The notes under the pieces were generated by a model. That model worked only from the letters and a program-made list of their open reading frames with translations. It searched no databases and was not told the origin of the DNA. From positions 1 through 64,000 of the forward strand of contig NZ_PIPL01000002.1 in NCBI RefSeq assembly GCF_003987145.1: 64,000 nt of DNA, given 5' to 3'. Positions within the stretch are counted from its first letter, which is position 1, and every line of letters starts with the position of its first letter. Shown here in pieces: positions 16,933 to 25,881 of the stretch. Both the position numbers and the translations under genes were made by a program. Source of the DNA: Aliidiomarina minuta (GTDB lineage: Bacteria > Pseudomonadota > Gammaproteobacteria > Enterobacterales > Alteromonadaceae).

Positions 16933-17727
16933 TTAACCGAAGGAGTGCTCAGCATCAGGAAAGCGACCGCTTTTAACTTCTTCTATATAGGTCTGTATGG
17001 CAGAGCGGACGTCGCCGCTTTGTTGCAGATAATTTTTGGCAAACTTAGGCAGGTAATTCGCAGTTAAGCCAAGCATGTCGTGCATCACCAGAATCTGACC
17101 ATCGGTATCAGCACCGGCACCTATGCCAATGACTGGCATATTAACGGCTTCTGAAACTGCTTTGCCAAGGGCATTCGGAATGCATTCAACCACCAATAGC
17201 TGGGCACCCGCCTGCTCCAGCTGGCTGGCCTGTTTAATTAAGGCGTCTGCCTGATGCTGTTCCCGGCCCTGCACTTTATAGCCGCCAATAACATTAACGG
17301 ACTGGGGCAATAAACCCAGGTGCGCACAGACAGGAATACCTCGGGTGTGTAACGCTTTGACGGTTTCTATTAACCACTCGCCGCCTTCCAGTTTCACCAT
17401 ATTGGCCCCGGCGCGCATCAGTTCAGCAGCATTCTGGCAGGCATCGGCTGGTGTTGAATAACTCATAAACGGCATATCAGCAACTACAAAGGCTTCTTTG
17501 GCACCATTGCGTACGGCACGCGTGTGATAAGCAATGTCTGCCACGCTTACCGGAACCGTAGAATCTTGTCCCTGCAAGACCATGCCGAGAGAGTCACCGA
17601 CCAGCATTAGATCAATGCCACACTCGGCAAACAAGTGTGAGAAGCTGGCATCATAAGCAGTTATCGCGGTGATTTTATCGCCGCTTTGTTTTTGTTTGAA
17701 CAGCTTAGCTATGGTGTTTTTAGCCAT
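16933..17727 (-). CDS. panB: Ketopantoate hydroxymethyltransferase
   Basis: 264 residues, the usual family length. It transfers a hydroxymethyl group from methylene-tetrahydrofolate to 2-oxoisovalerate, giving ketopantoate. Metal and substrate motifs are clear: ITAYDASFSHLF (22-33), LVGDSLGMVLQG (42-53), MVKLEGGEW (111-119), HLGLLPQSVNVIGGYKVQG (136-154) and GIGAGADTDGQILVMHDMLG (195-214). It lies between folK and panC as in E. coli. The folate connection explains the linkage with folK only loosely. Confidence 0.97.
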   Translation of the reverse strand: MAKNTIAKLFKQKQSGDKITAITAYDASFSHLFAECGIDLMLVGDSLGMVLQGQDSTVPVSVADIAYHTRAVRNGAKEAFVVADMPFMSYSTPADACQNAAELMRAGANMVKLEGGEWLIETVKALHTRGIPVCAHLGLLPQSVNVIGGYKVQGREQHQADALIKQASQLEQAGAQLLVVECIPNALGKAVSEAVNMPVIGIGAGADTDGQILVMHDMLGLTANYLPKFAKNYLQQSGDVRSAIQTYIEEVKSGRFPDAEHSFG

Positions 17728-17784
17728 GAGTATTGACCCGGTTTAAAGTGCTTAAAACAGCATTGTAACCGGAGATGCGCAGGG

Positions 17785-18279
17785 TTAATAGTCTGTAGCA
17801 GGGGCGATTTTTTGCAACCCGTTCAGGGCAACTCGCTGGCAGGCCTGTGCAACCGGGGTTCCATCGGGCAACATCAGGTCGGGAGCAATTTCCGCCAAAG
17901 GATAAAGCACAAATTCACGTTCATGCAGACCGGGGTGGGGCACTGTTAACTGAGGTAAAGAGAGCTGTAGTTGGTCTATGAGCAGAATATCTACATCGAG
18001 AGTGCGGGGCCCCCAGTGTTGTTTTCGCTCGCGCCCGGCCAGAGTTTCGATGCTTTGGGTAAGGTTCAGTAACTCCAGGGGTTGCAGGTTAGTTTCAATG
18101 AGCACTACCGCATTGACATAGTCGGGTTGATCCTGAGGTCCCATAGGTTTACTGGCATACAGTGAAGAGCTGCGCAGAACCTGAATGGCCGGGCTTGCCT
18201 GCAATGCCTTCACCGCATTCTGTATTTGCTGCAGCGGCTTTTGCAGGTTGGCACCCAGCCCCAGATAACACAAGGTCAT
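17785..18279 (-). CDS. folK: HPPK, 6-hydroxymethyl-dihydropterin pyrophosphokinase
   Basis: 164 residues. It transfers pyrophosphate from ATP to 6-hydroxymethyl-7,8-dihydropterin in folate synthesis. The family signature HWGPRTLDVDILL (about 88-100) carries the two metal-binding Asp residues, and the start YLGLGANLQKP is typical. Its ATG overlaps the pcnB stop by 4 bases (ATGA), the same pcnB-folK coupling seen in E. coli. Confidence 0.96.
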   Translation of the reverse strand: MTLCYLGLGANLQKPLQQIQNAVKALQASPAIQVLRSSSLYASKPMGPQDQPDYVNAVVLIETNLQPLELLNLTQSIETLAGRERKQHWGPRTLDVDILLIDQLQLSLPQLTVPHPGLHEREFVLYPLAEIAPDLMLPDGTPVAQACQRVALNGLQKIAPATDY

Positions 18280-19688
18280 GATTTGTCTTTGGCTGGACCT
18301 GTGTCTTTCGGGCCCGACTTGCGTCTTGGACGCCGACGTTTACGTGGTGCGGTGCTTTGTCCCGGCGCGCCAGGTGGATTATGTCCCGTTTCTTTGCCAC
18401 GTTGAAACTCGGTCCAGAAATCAGCCAGTTCCTGTAAATCGGGGCGTTGTTCTATTTTGGCGCGCAATAGCAGAAAGTCATAACCAGCGCGGAATTTAGG
18501 ATGACCTAATAAGCGTTCGGCACGGCGTGGTGCAGTTTGCTGCAAGCGCAATTGCAGTAGCCAGATATCGCGTGCAGGTAAGCTAAAGCGTTTGGGGATG
18601 GAAATGCTCTGGGCCTGTTTGCCAACCACATCAGCGGCCGCAATCTGGAAGGCATCGTATTCGGGTAAGCCGCCGTCCTGGGTCAGTTCTTCTGCGCGCG
18701 ATACTACGGGATACCATAATATAGCTGCAAACAAATAAGCAGGGGTAACCCCTTTGCCATTGTTCAGGCGATTATCGGTGTCGATAAAAAGTTGGTACAA
18801 CATACGGTATTCGTTGCTGTCTTCCTGCTTAAGTGCAGTTTTAATCTGCGGGAAGAAATAGTTAAATAGGCCCAGTTCCTGCAAGCTGACAAAATTAGCT
18901 ACCGCTTTACCGTTCATAAAGAGTTTCAAAAACTCTTCAAATAACCGGGCAGGTGGGATATTGCCTAGTAAATGAGCCAGTCCTTTAATCGGAGCTCTGG
19001 AGTTTTCTTCAATGCGTAGTCCAAGTTTGGTCGCAAAACGCACGGCCCGTAACATGCGCACCGGGTCTTCGCGGTAACGAGTTTCCGGGTCACCGATTAA
19101 GCGCACGATACCCGCTTCGAGGTCACTCACGCCATTGGCGAAATCGTGGATACTGAAGTCAGCTATGGAGTAATACATCGCGTTAATAGTAAAGTCACGA
19201 CGCTCAGCATCTTCTTTAATGCTGCCATAGACGTTGTCCCGTAACAGCAAACCTTCTTTATTTTGTTTGCTGGTATTCAGGTTTGCATCATCATCTTCTT
19301 CAGGATGGTGGCCGCGGAACGTGGCAACTTCAATGATATCGCGGCCAAAGACAATATGGGCCAGGCGAAAACGGCGGCCAATTAACCGACAGTTGCGAAA
19401 AAGAGCTTTAATTTGTTCTGGGCTGGCATTGGTAACGACATCGAAATCTTTGGGCTCAACGCCAAGCAACAGATCGCGGACACAGCCGCCTACCAGGTAG
19501 GCCTCATAATTATTATTATGCAGGCGATAAAGTACTTTCAGAGCATGCTCTGAAATGGATGTACGGGAAATATTATGTTTGTCCCGTGGAATAATAATAG
19601 GCTCAGCTAAGGTAGCGCGCTGAGAATCCTGATTACTATCATTATTCGGCATGACCTGACGGGCAAACTGTACCAAACGCTTAATAAT
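18276..19688 (-). CDS. pcnB: Poly(A) polymerase I, probable ATT start
   Basis: 470 residues if begun at the ATT at 19688. It adds 3' poly(A) tails to RNA, promoting decay. Nucleotidyltransferase motifs YLVGGCVRDLLLG and PKDFDVVTNASPEQI carry the catalytic Asp pair, and RRDFTINAMYY and VRMLRAVRFA follow. The C-terminal ~35 residues are basic and proline-rich (APRKRRRPRRKSG), as in E. coli. Start choice: an ATG at 19652 and a TTG at 19676 lack good ribosome sites, whereas GGAG lies 7 bases before ATT 19688, and the resulting MIKRLVQFARQVMP aligns without gaps with E. coli MFTRVANFCRKVLS. E. coli pcnB is known to start at AUU. Confidence 0.93.
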   Translation of the reverse strand: MIKRLVQFARQVMPNNDSNQDSQRATLAEPIIIPRDKHNISRTSISEHALKVLYRLHNNNYEAYLVGGCVRDLLLGVEPKDFDVVTNASPEQIKALFRNCRLIGRRFRLAHIVFGRDIIEVATFRGHHPEEDDDANLNTSKQNKEGLLLRDNVYGSIKEDAERRDFTINAMYYSIADFSIHDFANGVSDLEAGIVRLIGDPETRYREDPVRMLRAVRFATKLGLRIEENSRAPIKGLAHLLGNIPPARLFEEFLKLFMNGKAVANFVSLQELGLFNYFFPQIKTALKQEDSNEYRMLYQLFIDTDNRLNNGKGVTPAYLFAAILWYPVVSRAEELTQDGGLPEYDAFQIAAADVVGKQAQSISIPKRFSLPARDIWLLQLRLQQTAPRRAERLLGHPKFRAGYDFLLLRAKIEQRPDLQELADFWTEFQRGKETGHNPPGAPGQSTAPRKRRRPRRKSGPKDTGPAKDKS

Positions 19689-19791
19689 GGCCAGACTCCA
19701 GATTTAAAAGGTATTGTGAGTTAAAAATTGGCGCCGATCATATACTAAGTCGCCGCCAATGAGAATCTAACGACCAAACTTTCAACGATTT

Positions 19792-20670
19792 TTATCGATT
19801 CAGTTGACTCCAGGCTTCAATAGCCCAGGCCAGAATATTATCACAAGGGGCTTTTTTTAGCTCATTTGGCAAGGTCAGGTTCAAATGGGCAAGCGCCTGT
19901 TCCAGGTTATCGCTTGCCCGGTTACTGTCCAGTGCGGGCGCATGGTTCTGCTTACTGAGCTTAAGCCCGTCAGTGCCTGTGACTAAAGGCAGATGCATAA
20001 GTTGAGGCAAGGAAGTGTTTTTTAAGTCCCCCGGAGTCTGAGCTAACACCTGCCACAAAGTTAGCTGCCAGGCGGAAGGAGTTAATAAATCCGCTCCCCG
20101 CACAATATGCGTAATGCCCTGGCGCATGTCATCCACCACGACAGCAAGCTGATAGGCCCATAAGCCATCGCGTCGGCGAACAACAAAGTCTTCGTTGGCA
20201 AAACCTGTTTCGACCATCACCTGATGTTTAATGCGGTCGTAAAAAGAAGTCACAGGATTATCATTTTTTAAGCGAATCGCAGCGCCCTCGGCGGCAACCT
20301 GGCGTTCGCGACAATAACCGGTGTAAAAAGGGGCCCGGGCTTTTATTTGTTTACGGGTGCAATCGCAGTAATACAGATGTTCGCTTTGCCACAGGTTTTC
20401 CAATGCATGTTGATAATAAGCATGGTGTTGGCTTTGGTAGCTGACCTGCTGGTCCCAGTGCAAGTGATGTGCTTCCAGCTGGGAACAAATAGCATCAGCC
20501 GCACCGCTAACTTGCCGGGGGGGATCTATATCTTCGATGCGTAACAGCCATTCGCCTTGTTTCGCCCGTGCATCCAGATAACTGCCAAGAGCAGCCACTA
20601 AAGATCCAGCGTGTAACGGACCTGAAGGAGAGGGGGCAAAACGCCCCCGATATGTATCAGGCTGAGCCAT
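19792..20670 (-). CDS. gluQ: Glutamyl-Q tRNA(Asp) synthetase
   Basis: 292 residues. It attaches glutamate to queuosine in tRNA(Asp) and lacks the anticodon-binding half of GluRS. The HIGH-like segment is PSPSGPLHAGSLVAALGSYL (13-32), and the second motif reads KLSKQNHA (near 240). Cysteines in YYCDCTRKQ and the GYCRE pair match the zinc site of the family. Its ATG shares one base with the dksA stop (TAATG), the same dksA-gluQ coupling as in E. coli. Confidence 0.95.
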   Translation of the reverse strand: MAQPDTYRGRFAPSPSGPLHAGSLVAALGSYLDARAKQGEWLLRIEDIDPPRQVSGAADAICSQLEAHHLHWDQQVSYQSQHHAYYQHALENLWQSEHLYYCDCTRKQIKARAPFYTGYCRERQVAAEGAAIRLKNDNPVTSFYDRIKHQVMVETGFANEDFVVRRRDGLWAYQLAVVVDDMRQGITHIVRGADLLTPSAWQLTLWQVLAQTPGDLKNTSLPQLMHLPLVTGTDGLKLSKQNHAPALDSNRASDNLEQALAHLNLTLPNELKKAPCDNILAWAIEAWSQLNR

Positions 20671-21122
20671 TAAGCTCCTTTCATTTGCTTCTCACGGATT
20701 TCAGCAAGGCTCTTACAATCAATGCATAAATCCGCAGTAGGACGAGCTTCTAAACGCTGAATACCAATTTCGATACCACAGGATTCACAGTAACCGAAGT
20801 CGTCGCGTTCAATCAACTGAAGGGTTTTCTCGATTTTTTTGATCAGTTTACGTTCCCGATCGCGGGTTCGCAATTCAATAGCAAACTCTTCTTCCTGAGC
20901 CGCTCTATCGACAGGATCAGCATGGTTGTTGGCTTCTTCTTTCAAATGACCAACGGTGCGATCCACTTCCTGCCGTAACTGATTACGCCAGGTTTCCAGA
21001 ATCTTTTTGAAATGGGCCAGCTGGGCCTCATTCATGTACTCTTCGTCAGCTTTTTGCTGATAGGGTTCTAAGCCTGCTTGCGCGAGAATACCGTGCGCTT
21101 TTCTTTCCTTCGTGGCGGCCAT
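20670..21122 (-). CDS. dksA: RNA polymerase-binding stringent response factor DksA
   Basis: 150 residues from ATG 21122, chosen because AGGAGAG precedes it and the start MAATKERKAHG matches the family; the longer frame to 21197 runs through the promoter. DksA enters the RNA polymerase secondary channel with ppGpp. The coiled-coil tip motif DPVDRA (Asp69 and Asp72) is intact, and the zinc finger has all four cysteines: 112, 115, 133 and 136. Length is standard (E. coli 151). A good extended -10 promoter lies 50-80 bases upstream. gluQ follows with a 1-base overlap. Confidence 0.97.
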   Translation of the reverse strand: MAATKERKAHGILAQAGLEPYQQKADEEYMNEAQLAHFKKILETWRNQLRQEVDRTVGHLKEEANNHADPVDRAAQEEEFAIELRTRDRERKLIKKIEKTLQLIERDDFGYCESCGIEIGIQRLEARPTADLCIDCKSLAEIREKQMKGA

Positions 21123-21172
21123 AAATCTCTCCTCTGTGAGGCAATGCACCCTGTTTACTTCAAAGTTGGCTA

Positions 21173-21201
21173 TGTATACCAGAATAAAAATTGCCATGCA
21201 A
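21173..21201 (-). promoter_or_regulatory. Candidate extended -10 promoter of dksA
   Basis: On the minus strand, TTGCAT (21201-21196) and TATACA (21178-21173) are separated by exactly 17 bases, with TG one base ahead of the -10 hexamer (TGGTATACA), an extended -10 element. It would give a leader of about 45 bases before the dksA ATG. Read by eye; not tested. Confidence 0.6.
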
Positions 21202-21259
21202 TTCTGTATGCCGGGCCTTTATATAGGGCCTATGGATGAGCTTTTCAAGCTTTTTTTAT

Positions 21260-21964
21260 TTATAAATGCACTGTTAACTCTGCTCCAGGAGTGATTTCCT
21301 GCGCATTGATGTTGCAACGAATAGCCCGCAGCTCAACGCCCTCTGCAGCTGCCTTAATACAAAGATCAGCGTATTCAGGATCAATATGTCGAGCAGGTCG
21401 AACCTCCTGAATAGCGCTGTGGGCTACTACAAACAAGAGCATGGCGCGGTGGCCCTGCTGGCGCATGAGCATAAGTTCACGTACATGTTTTCTGGCCCGC
21501 ACACTAACCGCGTCAGGAAAAAAACCGGTGCCGCTTTCATTCAGGGTGACGCTTTTTACCTCAATGTAGCAATCCGGTTCGCCGGGGCTGTGCAGCAGGA
21601 AATCTATTCTGCTTTTCTCATCACCGTAACGGACCTCCCGGCGTATCTGCTGATAGTTACTGAGGCTAGGTATTTTCTGTTGGCGAACGGCTTCTTCAGC
21701 AATCTGATTAGCATGCTGAGTATTGATCACTATCCAGTTCTGCTGCGTATCTGTGGCCAGCTCCCAGGTGTTTGGGTATTTACGCTTAGGATTATCAGAC
21801 TGGCTGTACCATACTGTAAAGTCAGGTTCGGCACAGCCGGTCATGGCACCGGTATTCGGGCAGTGGATGGTCAGCAAAGGCTGCTCAGGCGTGCTAATAT
21901 CGGCCAGAAATCTTTTATGACGACGTTGTAAACGTCCTTTTTTGAGTGGCGGTTGAAATTGCAT
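21260..21964 (-). CDS. sfsA: SfsA, sugar fermentation stimulation protein
   Basis: 234 residues from ATG 21964, which gives MQFQPPLKKGRLQRRHKRFLAD, equivalent to the E. coli start; the ORF extends upstream to 22036 but those residues overlap the leader of pepB. SfsA proteins carry a nuclease-like fold, and the segments CPNTGAMTG, SRIDFLL and YIEVKSVTL (catalytic Asp/Glu/Lys of the PD-(D/E)XK type) are present. A role in DNA binding or maltose gene regulation was proposed in E. coli but remains vague. It is upstream of dksA as in E. coli, divergent from pepB with a gap of 70 bases. Confidence 0.93.
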   Translation of the reverse strand: MQFQPPLKKGRLQRRHKRFLADISTPEQPLLTIHCPNTGAMTGCAEPDFTVWYSQSDNPKRKYPNTWELATDTQQNWIVINTQHANQIAEEAVRQQKIPSLSNYQQIRREVRYGDEKSRIDFLLHSPGEPDCYIEVKSVTLNESGTGFFPDAVSVRARKHVRELMLMRQQGHRAMLLFVVAHSAIQEVRPARHIDPEYADLCIKAAAEGVELRAIRCNINAQEITPGAELTVHL

Positions 21965-22034
21965 TGCAAATGAGTTTCCCGTTACAGTCATGGATACAGA
22001 AGTAGCAACAGCAACATACGTGGAGAGAAATAAC

Positions 22035-23333
22035 ATGTCTAGCGCAATACAGGTCGAGTTAACTCAGGATCAGATGCCACCGGCGTATAAAGAAAAAGGC
22101 AGCAGCTTTTTTGCCGGTGACGGAATGAAAATCAACGCCGACAGTGATGAAACCTCTTTGTTGCGAAATATCCAGCAGGCAGGTCGCAAGCTGGATCAGG
22201 CCGGAATCAGAACGATAGAGGCAGTCGGTGCCGGTTGGACACTGGAACGCCAATGGGCATTATCACAGGGTTTTTCTGACAGTCTGAATAAAAACGAAAT
22301 GCGCTGGAATAGCGATGATATGGGAGTGGCTGAGCAGCTGCAGGCTATGTACACCACAGTGAGCTGGGCTCGCGAACTGGTTAACCTGCCACCACAGGAC
22401 ATTTATCCTGAATCTCTCTGCACCCGGGTTATTGATAAGCTGAAAGAAGTAGGTGGCGAGCAGGTTAGTTATCGCTTACTGCGTGAAGAAGAGCTGCTGA
22501 ATGAAGGCTGGATGGGCATTCATACGGTAGGCCGGGCCAGTATTAACAAGCCGACCATGCTGCAGCTTGATTTTAACCCCACGGGCAACGATGACGCCGA
22601 AGTTGATGTAGCTTTGATAGGCAAAGGTATTACCTTTGACAGCGGTGGTTATAGTCTGAAATCAAGCGAAGGCATGATTGCGATGAAGTGCGATATGGGC
22701 GGTGCGGCAACGGTCGCTGGCGCATTAGCACTGGCTATTCAGCGTGGGCTTAACAAACGCGTTAAATTAATTCTTTGTTGTGCAGAAAACCTGGTCGATG
22801 GAACCGCGTTTAAACTGGGCGATATTATTACTTACAAAGATGGTCAGACGGTAGAAATATTCAATACCGATGCTGAAGGTCGCCTGGTCTTAGCTGATGG
22901 TTTATTAGCGGCTGGCGAAATGGGCGCGAAACGTATTATCGATGCGGCAACCTTAACCGGTGCTGCGCAGGTAGCAGTAGGCCAGGAGTATAATGCACTG
23001 TTCAGCGTGGATGATGCATACAGTGCCCAGGCAATGGAATCAGCCATGCAGGAAAATGAGCCTTTATGGCGTTTGCCATTGGCTGACTGGCATCAGTTCC
23101 AGTGTCCCTCTGCATTTGCTGATACTGCAAACAGCCGTCCCATGAAAGGTGGTGGTACCGGTGGGGCCAGCAATGCTGCCGGATTTTTATTGCGTTTTGC
23201 TCCTAATAAAGGCGCTAACTGGCTGCACTTTGATCTGGCCGCCGCATACCGCAAGCAGGGCGATCAGTTCTGGAATACGGGCGCTACGGGCCTGGGTATC
23301 CGTACTATCGCGCGTACCCTGTCTCAGGACTAA
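22035..23333 (+). CDS. pepB: Aminopeptidase B (leucyl aminopeptidase family M17)
   Basis: 432 residues from ATG 22035, preceded by GGAGAG. It removes N-terminal residues from peptides using two metal ions. The metal and catalytic motifs are intact: GKGITFDSGG near 195-204, MKCDMGGAA near 215-223, and the M17 signature NTDAEGRLVLAD near 277-288. The N-terminal region is of PepB type rather than PepA. It is the first gene on the plus strand after sfsA, with a terminator just beyond its stop. Confidence 0.92.
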   Translation: MSSAIQVELTQDQMPPAYKEKGSSFFAGDGMKINADSDETSLLRNIQQAGRKLDQAGIRTIEAVGAGWTLERQWALSQGFSDSLNKNEMRWNSDDMGVAEQLQAMYTTVSWARELVNLPPQDIYPESLCTRVIDKLKEVGGEQVSYRLLREEELLNEGWMGIHTVGRASINKPTMLQLDFNPTGNDDAEVDVALIGKGITFDSGGYSLKSSEGMIAMKCDMGGAATVAGALALAIQRGLNKRVKLILCCAENLVDGTAFKLGDIITYKDGQTVEIFNTDAEGRLVLADGLLAAGEMGAKRIIDAATLTGAAQVAVGQEYNALFSVDDAYSAQAMESAMQENEPLWRLPLADWHQFQCPSAFADTANSRPMKGGGTGGASNAAGFLLRFAPNKGANWLHFDLAAAYRKQGDQFWNTGATGLGIRTIARTLSQD

Positions 23334-23364
23334 GCACAGAGTCTTTGCATAAAAATTAAAAAGA

Positions 23365-23399
23365 CCGTCACCTGCTTATCGGCACGTGGCGGTTTTTTT
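23365..23399 (+). terminator. Rho-independent terminator after pepB
   Basis: The imperfect stem CCGTCACCTGC / GCACGTGGCGG (23365-23375 and 23382-23392, with one G-T pair and one mismatch) is followed by seven T. It lies 31 bases after the pepB stop and ends 16 bases before the hrpB start, so it separates the two genes. Confidence 0.75.
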
Positions 23400-23415
23400 A
23401 TGGCAAAATAGGTGT

Positions 23416-25881
23416 ATGAAAGAACCCCAACAACTTCCTGTACTCGCCCTGCTTCCGGACCTGGTTAAACAGCTGGAAACTCAGGCGGTCGTTTTGCAAG
23501 CGCCTCCCGGTGCTGGCAAGTCAACCGCATTGCCTTTGTATCTGCTACAGAAAATGGCGACTCAGGGTCGTATCATACTGGTGCAGCCGCGGCGACTGGC
23601 CGCTGTTAGCATTGCGAATTTTCTTGCCCAGCAACTTAATCAGGAAGTGGGTCAGCAAATTGGTTATCAGGTACGGCAGCAGCGGCGGGCGGGGCCTGAT
23701 ACCCGCCTATTGGTAGTTACCGAGGGGATTCTGACCCGGATGCTACAAAGTGACCCTGAGTTGAGTGGAACTGACCTGGTCATTTTTGATGAGTTTCATG
23801 AACGTAATTTACATAGCGATTTAGGGCTGGCGTTATTTCTGGAAAGCCGCCAGTTGCGTCCTGAGCTTGGTTTGCTGGTCATGTCTGCTACGTTGCCGGC
23901 GCAGGCACTGGCGAGCTGGCTGCAACAGCAAAATATATCCTGTCATGTACTACAAAGCGAAGGCCGGCAATTTCCTGTGGAGATCTCCTATCAACCGCCT
24001 ACGGCACAGCAACCCTGGTTGCAAAAAGCAGTGCAGGTTACTCAGCAGGCTATTGCCAGTGATTACCAGGGCATTCTGGTGTTTTTACCGGGTCAGGCTG
24101 AAATACGGAGGTTGCAGCAGCAACTACAGGGCAGCGCGGATCTACAGGTTTTTGCGTTGCACGGGGGCCTATCACTACAACAGCAGAACCAGGTGATAAC
24201 CCCGTTGCCAGAAGGTCAGCGTAAGCTGGTATTGAGTACTAACATTGCCGAGACCAGCCTGACATTGCCTGGTATCGGCCTGGTTATTGACTGTGGTCGT
24301 GAGCGGCAGGCGCAGTATATTCCAAAGTATCGGCTGACTCGTTTAATTACCCGGCGCATTGCGCAGGCAGCGGCTACTCAGCGGGCCGGACGAGCCGGAA
24401 GAACCGGGCCAGGTGCCTGTATCCGGGTGTGGAGCGAAGATGACTGGCACAGTATGGCGGAGTACCGGCCAGCAGATATTGAGCAGCAGGATTTAACTGA
24501 ACTTTTGTTGGAAGTCGCCGTATGGGGCAGCCGCGTTGAAGATATGGCCTGGTTTACCGCACCTAATTCAGGGCATTTGCAAAGTGCGAAAGACACCTTG
24601 CAGCAGATCGATGCGCTGGATGATCAGGGACAGGCAACAGCGTTAGGTAAACAATTAAGTGAGCTGGGCTCTGATTTGCGCGGTGCTTTGACCCTATTGA
24701 AATGCGAACAGCAACAAAGGCATTTATTACCCCTGGCTGCGTTGCTCGTTGCCAGTATTGAAGAACAGGAACAGCGTGATTTTCATGATGTGCACAGTGC
24801 ATTGCAGGCGGTTGCAGCGACGCCACAGCGATGGCCCCGTACTCAACGCCGCTGGTTATACTGGTGCGCGCGACTCAAGATTAAAGCCCATATCGGTAAG
24901 TGGCAGGCCAGAGACCTTGCCTGGTTATTGTTGCAGATGTTCCCGGACCGGGTCGCTGCGAAGCGAGCTTCAGGCAAAGATTACCAGCTGGCAACGGGGG
25001 CGGGTCTGATTTGGGAGCGTGACTCCATGACGTCTGCTGACTGGTTGATAGTAGTGCAGGTTACCTTTAATGAGCGGCGCAGTGATGGCATTATCCGCCA
25101 GTTTTTACCCTTACATGAAGACTGGGCAGCCGCGTTACTGGGTGACCTAACCTCCGTCCATACCCTGGCGCGCTGGCGCAGCGATAAAGGGGGCCTGGAA
25201 AAAGTAGAGCAGTTGCGGCTGGGCGCTTTAGTCGTGTCAGAGCGGGCTCTGCCGGGTGAGATTAGCGCTGAACAGCGCGTTCAGGCATTGCTGAACGAAA
25301 CCCAAACCCGCGGTCTGCAGATTTTTAACTGGGATGAAGCCAGTGCTCAGTTATTAAGGCGGCTGCGCATCTGGGCTGACCAACAGTCAGAGCTGGATGT
25401 GTCGGATGATTGGCTGCTGCAGAACCTGGATAGCTGGGCCGCGCCGTTCTGGCTGGCACTGCGCACACGGAGTGAATTGTCACAATGGCGGCCGCATAAC
25501 GCATTGCGTCAGTTATTGTCTTATGCAGAGCAACAGCGCCTGGATCGGGAGCTGCCGACTCACTGGCATGCACCTAGTGGACGACAGCACAAAATTATTT
25601 ATCAGCAGGATGGCGCCGCTGTGGTGGCGTTAAAATTACAGGAAGTTTTCGGAACACCGCAAACACCGCTTTTGGCGCAGGGCCAGCTGGCGCTGACTTT
25701 TGATTTATTATCCCCGGCGGGCCGCTTGCTGCAACGAACCCGGGATTTAGCCGCTTTTTGGCAGAATGCCTACCTGGAGGTTAAAAAAGAAATGCGCGGT
25801 CGTTATCCAAAGCACCCCTGGCCCGAAGACCCTGAGCAGGCGCAAGCCAGTCACTTGACAACAAGGGCGTTAAAACGATGA
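23416..25881 (+). CDS. hrpB: ATP-dependent helicase HrpB (DEAH family)
   Basis: 821 residues from ATG 23416; an upstream start at 23386 lies inside the terminator. Motif I APPGAGKST (near 37-45), motif II DEFHERN (near 128-134, the HrpB form of DEAH), motif III SATLP, motif V STNIAETSLT and motif VI QRAGRAGR appear in order. The C-terminal HrpB-specific half is present and length is typical (E. coli 809). The cellular role is unclear even in E. coli. Its stop overlaps the mrcB start by 4 bases; the hrpB-mrcB pair is ancestral. Confidence 0.95.
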   Translation: MKEPQQLPVLALLPDLVKQLETQAVVLQAPPGAGKSTALPLYLLQKMATQGRIILVQPRRLAAVSIANFLAQQLNQEVGQQIGYQVRQQRRAGPDTRLLVVTEGILTRMLQSDPELSGTDLVIFDEFHERNLHSDLGLALFLESRQLRPELGLLVMSATLPAQALASWLQQQNISCHVLQSEGRQFPVEISYQPPTAQQPWLQKAVQVTQQAIASDYQGILVFLPGQAEIRRLQQQLQGSADLQVFALHGGLSLQQQNQVITPLPEGQRKLVLSTNIAETSLTLPGIGLVIDCGRERQAQYIPKYRLTRLITRRIAQAAATQRAGRAGRTGPGACIRVWSEDDWHSMAEYRPADIEQQDLTELLLEVAVWGSRVEDMAWFTAPNSGHLQSAKDTLQQIDALDDQGQATALGKQLSELGSDLRGALTLLKCEQQQRHLLPLAALLVASIEEQEQRDFHDVHSALQAVAATPQRWPRTQRRWLYWCARLKIKAHIGKWQARDLAWLLLQMFPDRVAAKRASGKDYQLATGAGLIWERDSMTSADWLIVVQVTFNERRSDGIIRQFLPLHEDWAAALLGDLTSVHTLARWRSDKGGLEKVEQLRLGALVVSERALPGEISAEQRVQALLNETQTRGLQIFNWDEASAQLLRRLRIWADQQSELDVSDDWLLQNLDSWAAPFWLALRTRSELSQWRPHNALRQLLSYAEQQRLDRELPTHWHAPSGRQHKIIYQQDGAAVVALKLQEVFGTPQTPLLAQGQLALTFDLLSPAGRLLQRTRDLAAFWQNAYLEVKKEMRGRYPKHPWPEDPEQAQASHLTTRALKR

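Noticed and set aside
19652..19676. ATG 19652 or TTG 19676 as pcnB start
   Set aside because: Neither has a good ribosome site and both omit residues that align with the E. coli N-terminus; ATT 19688 does better.
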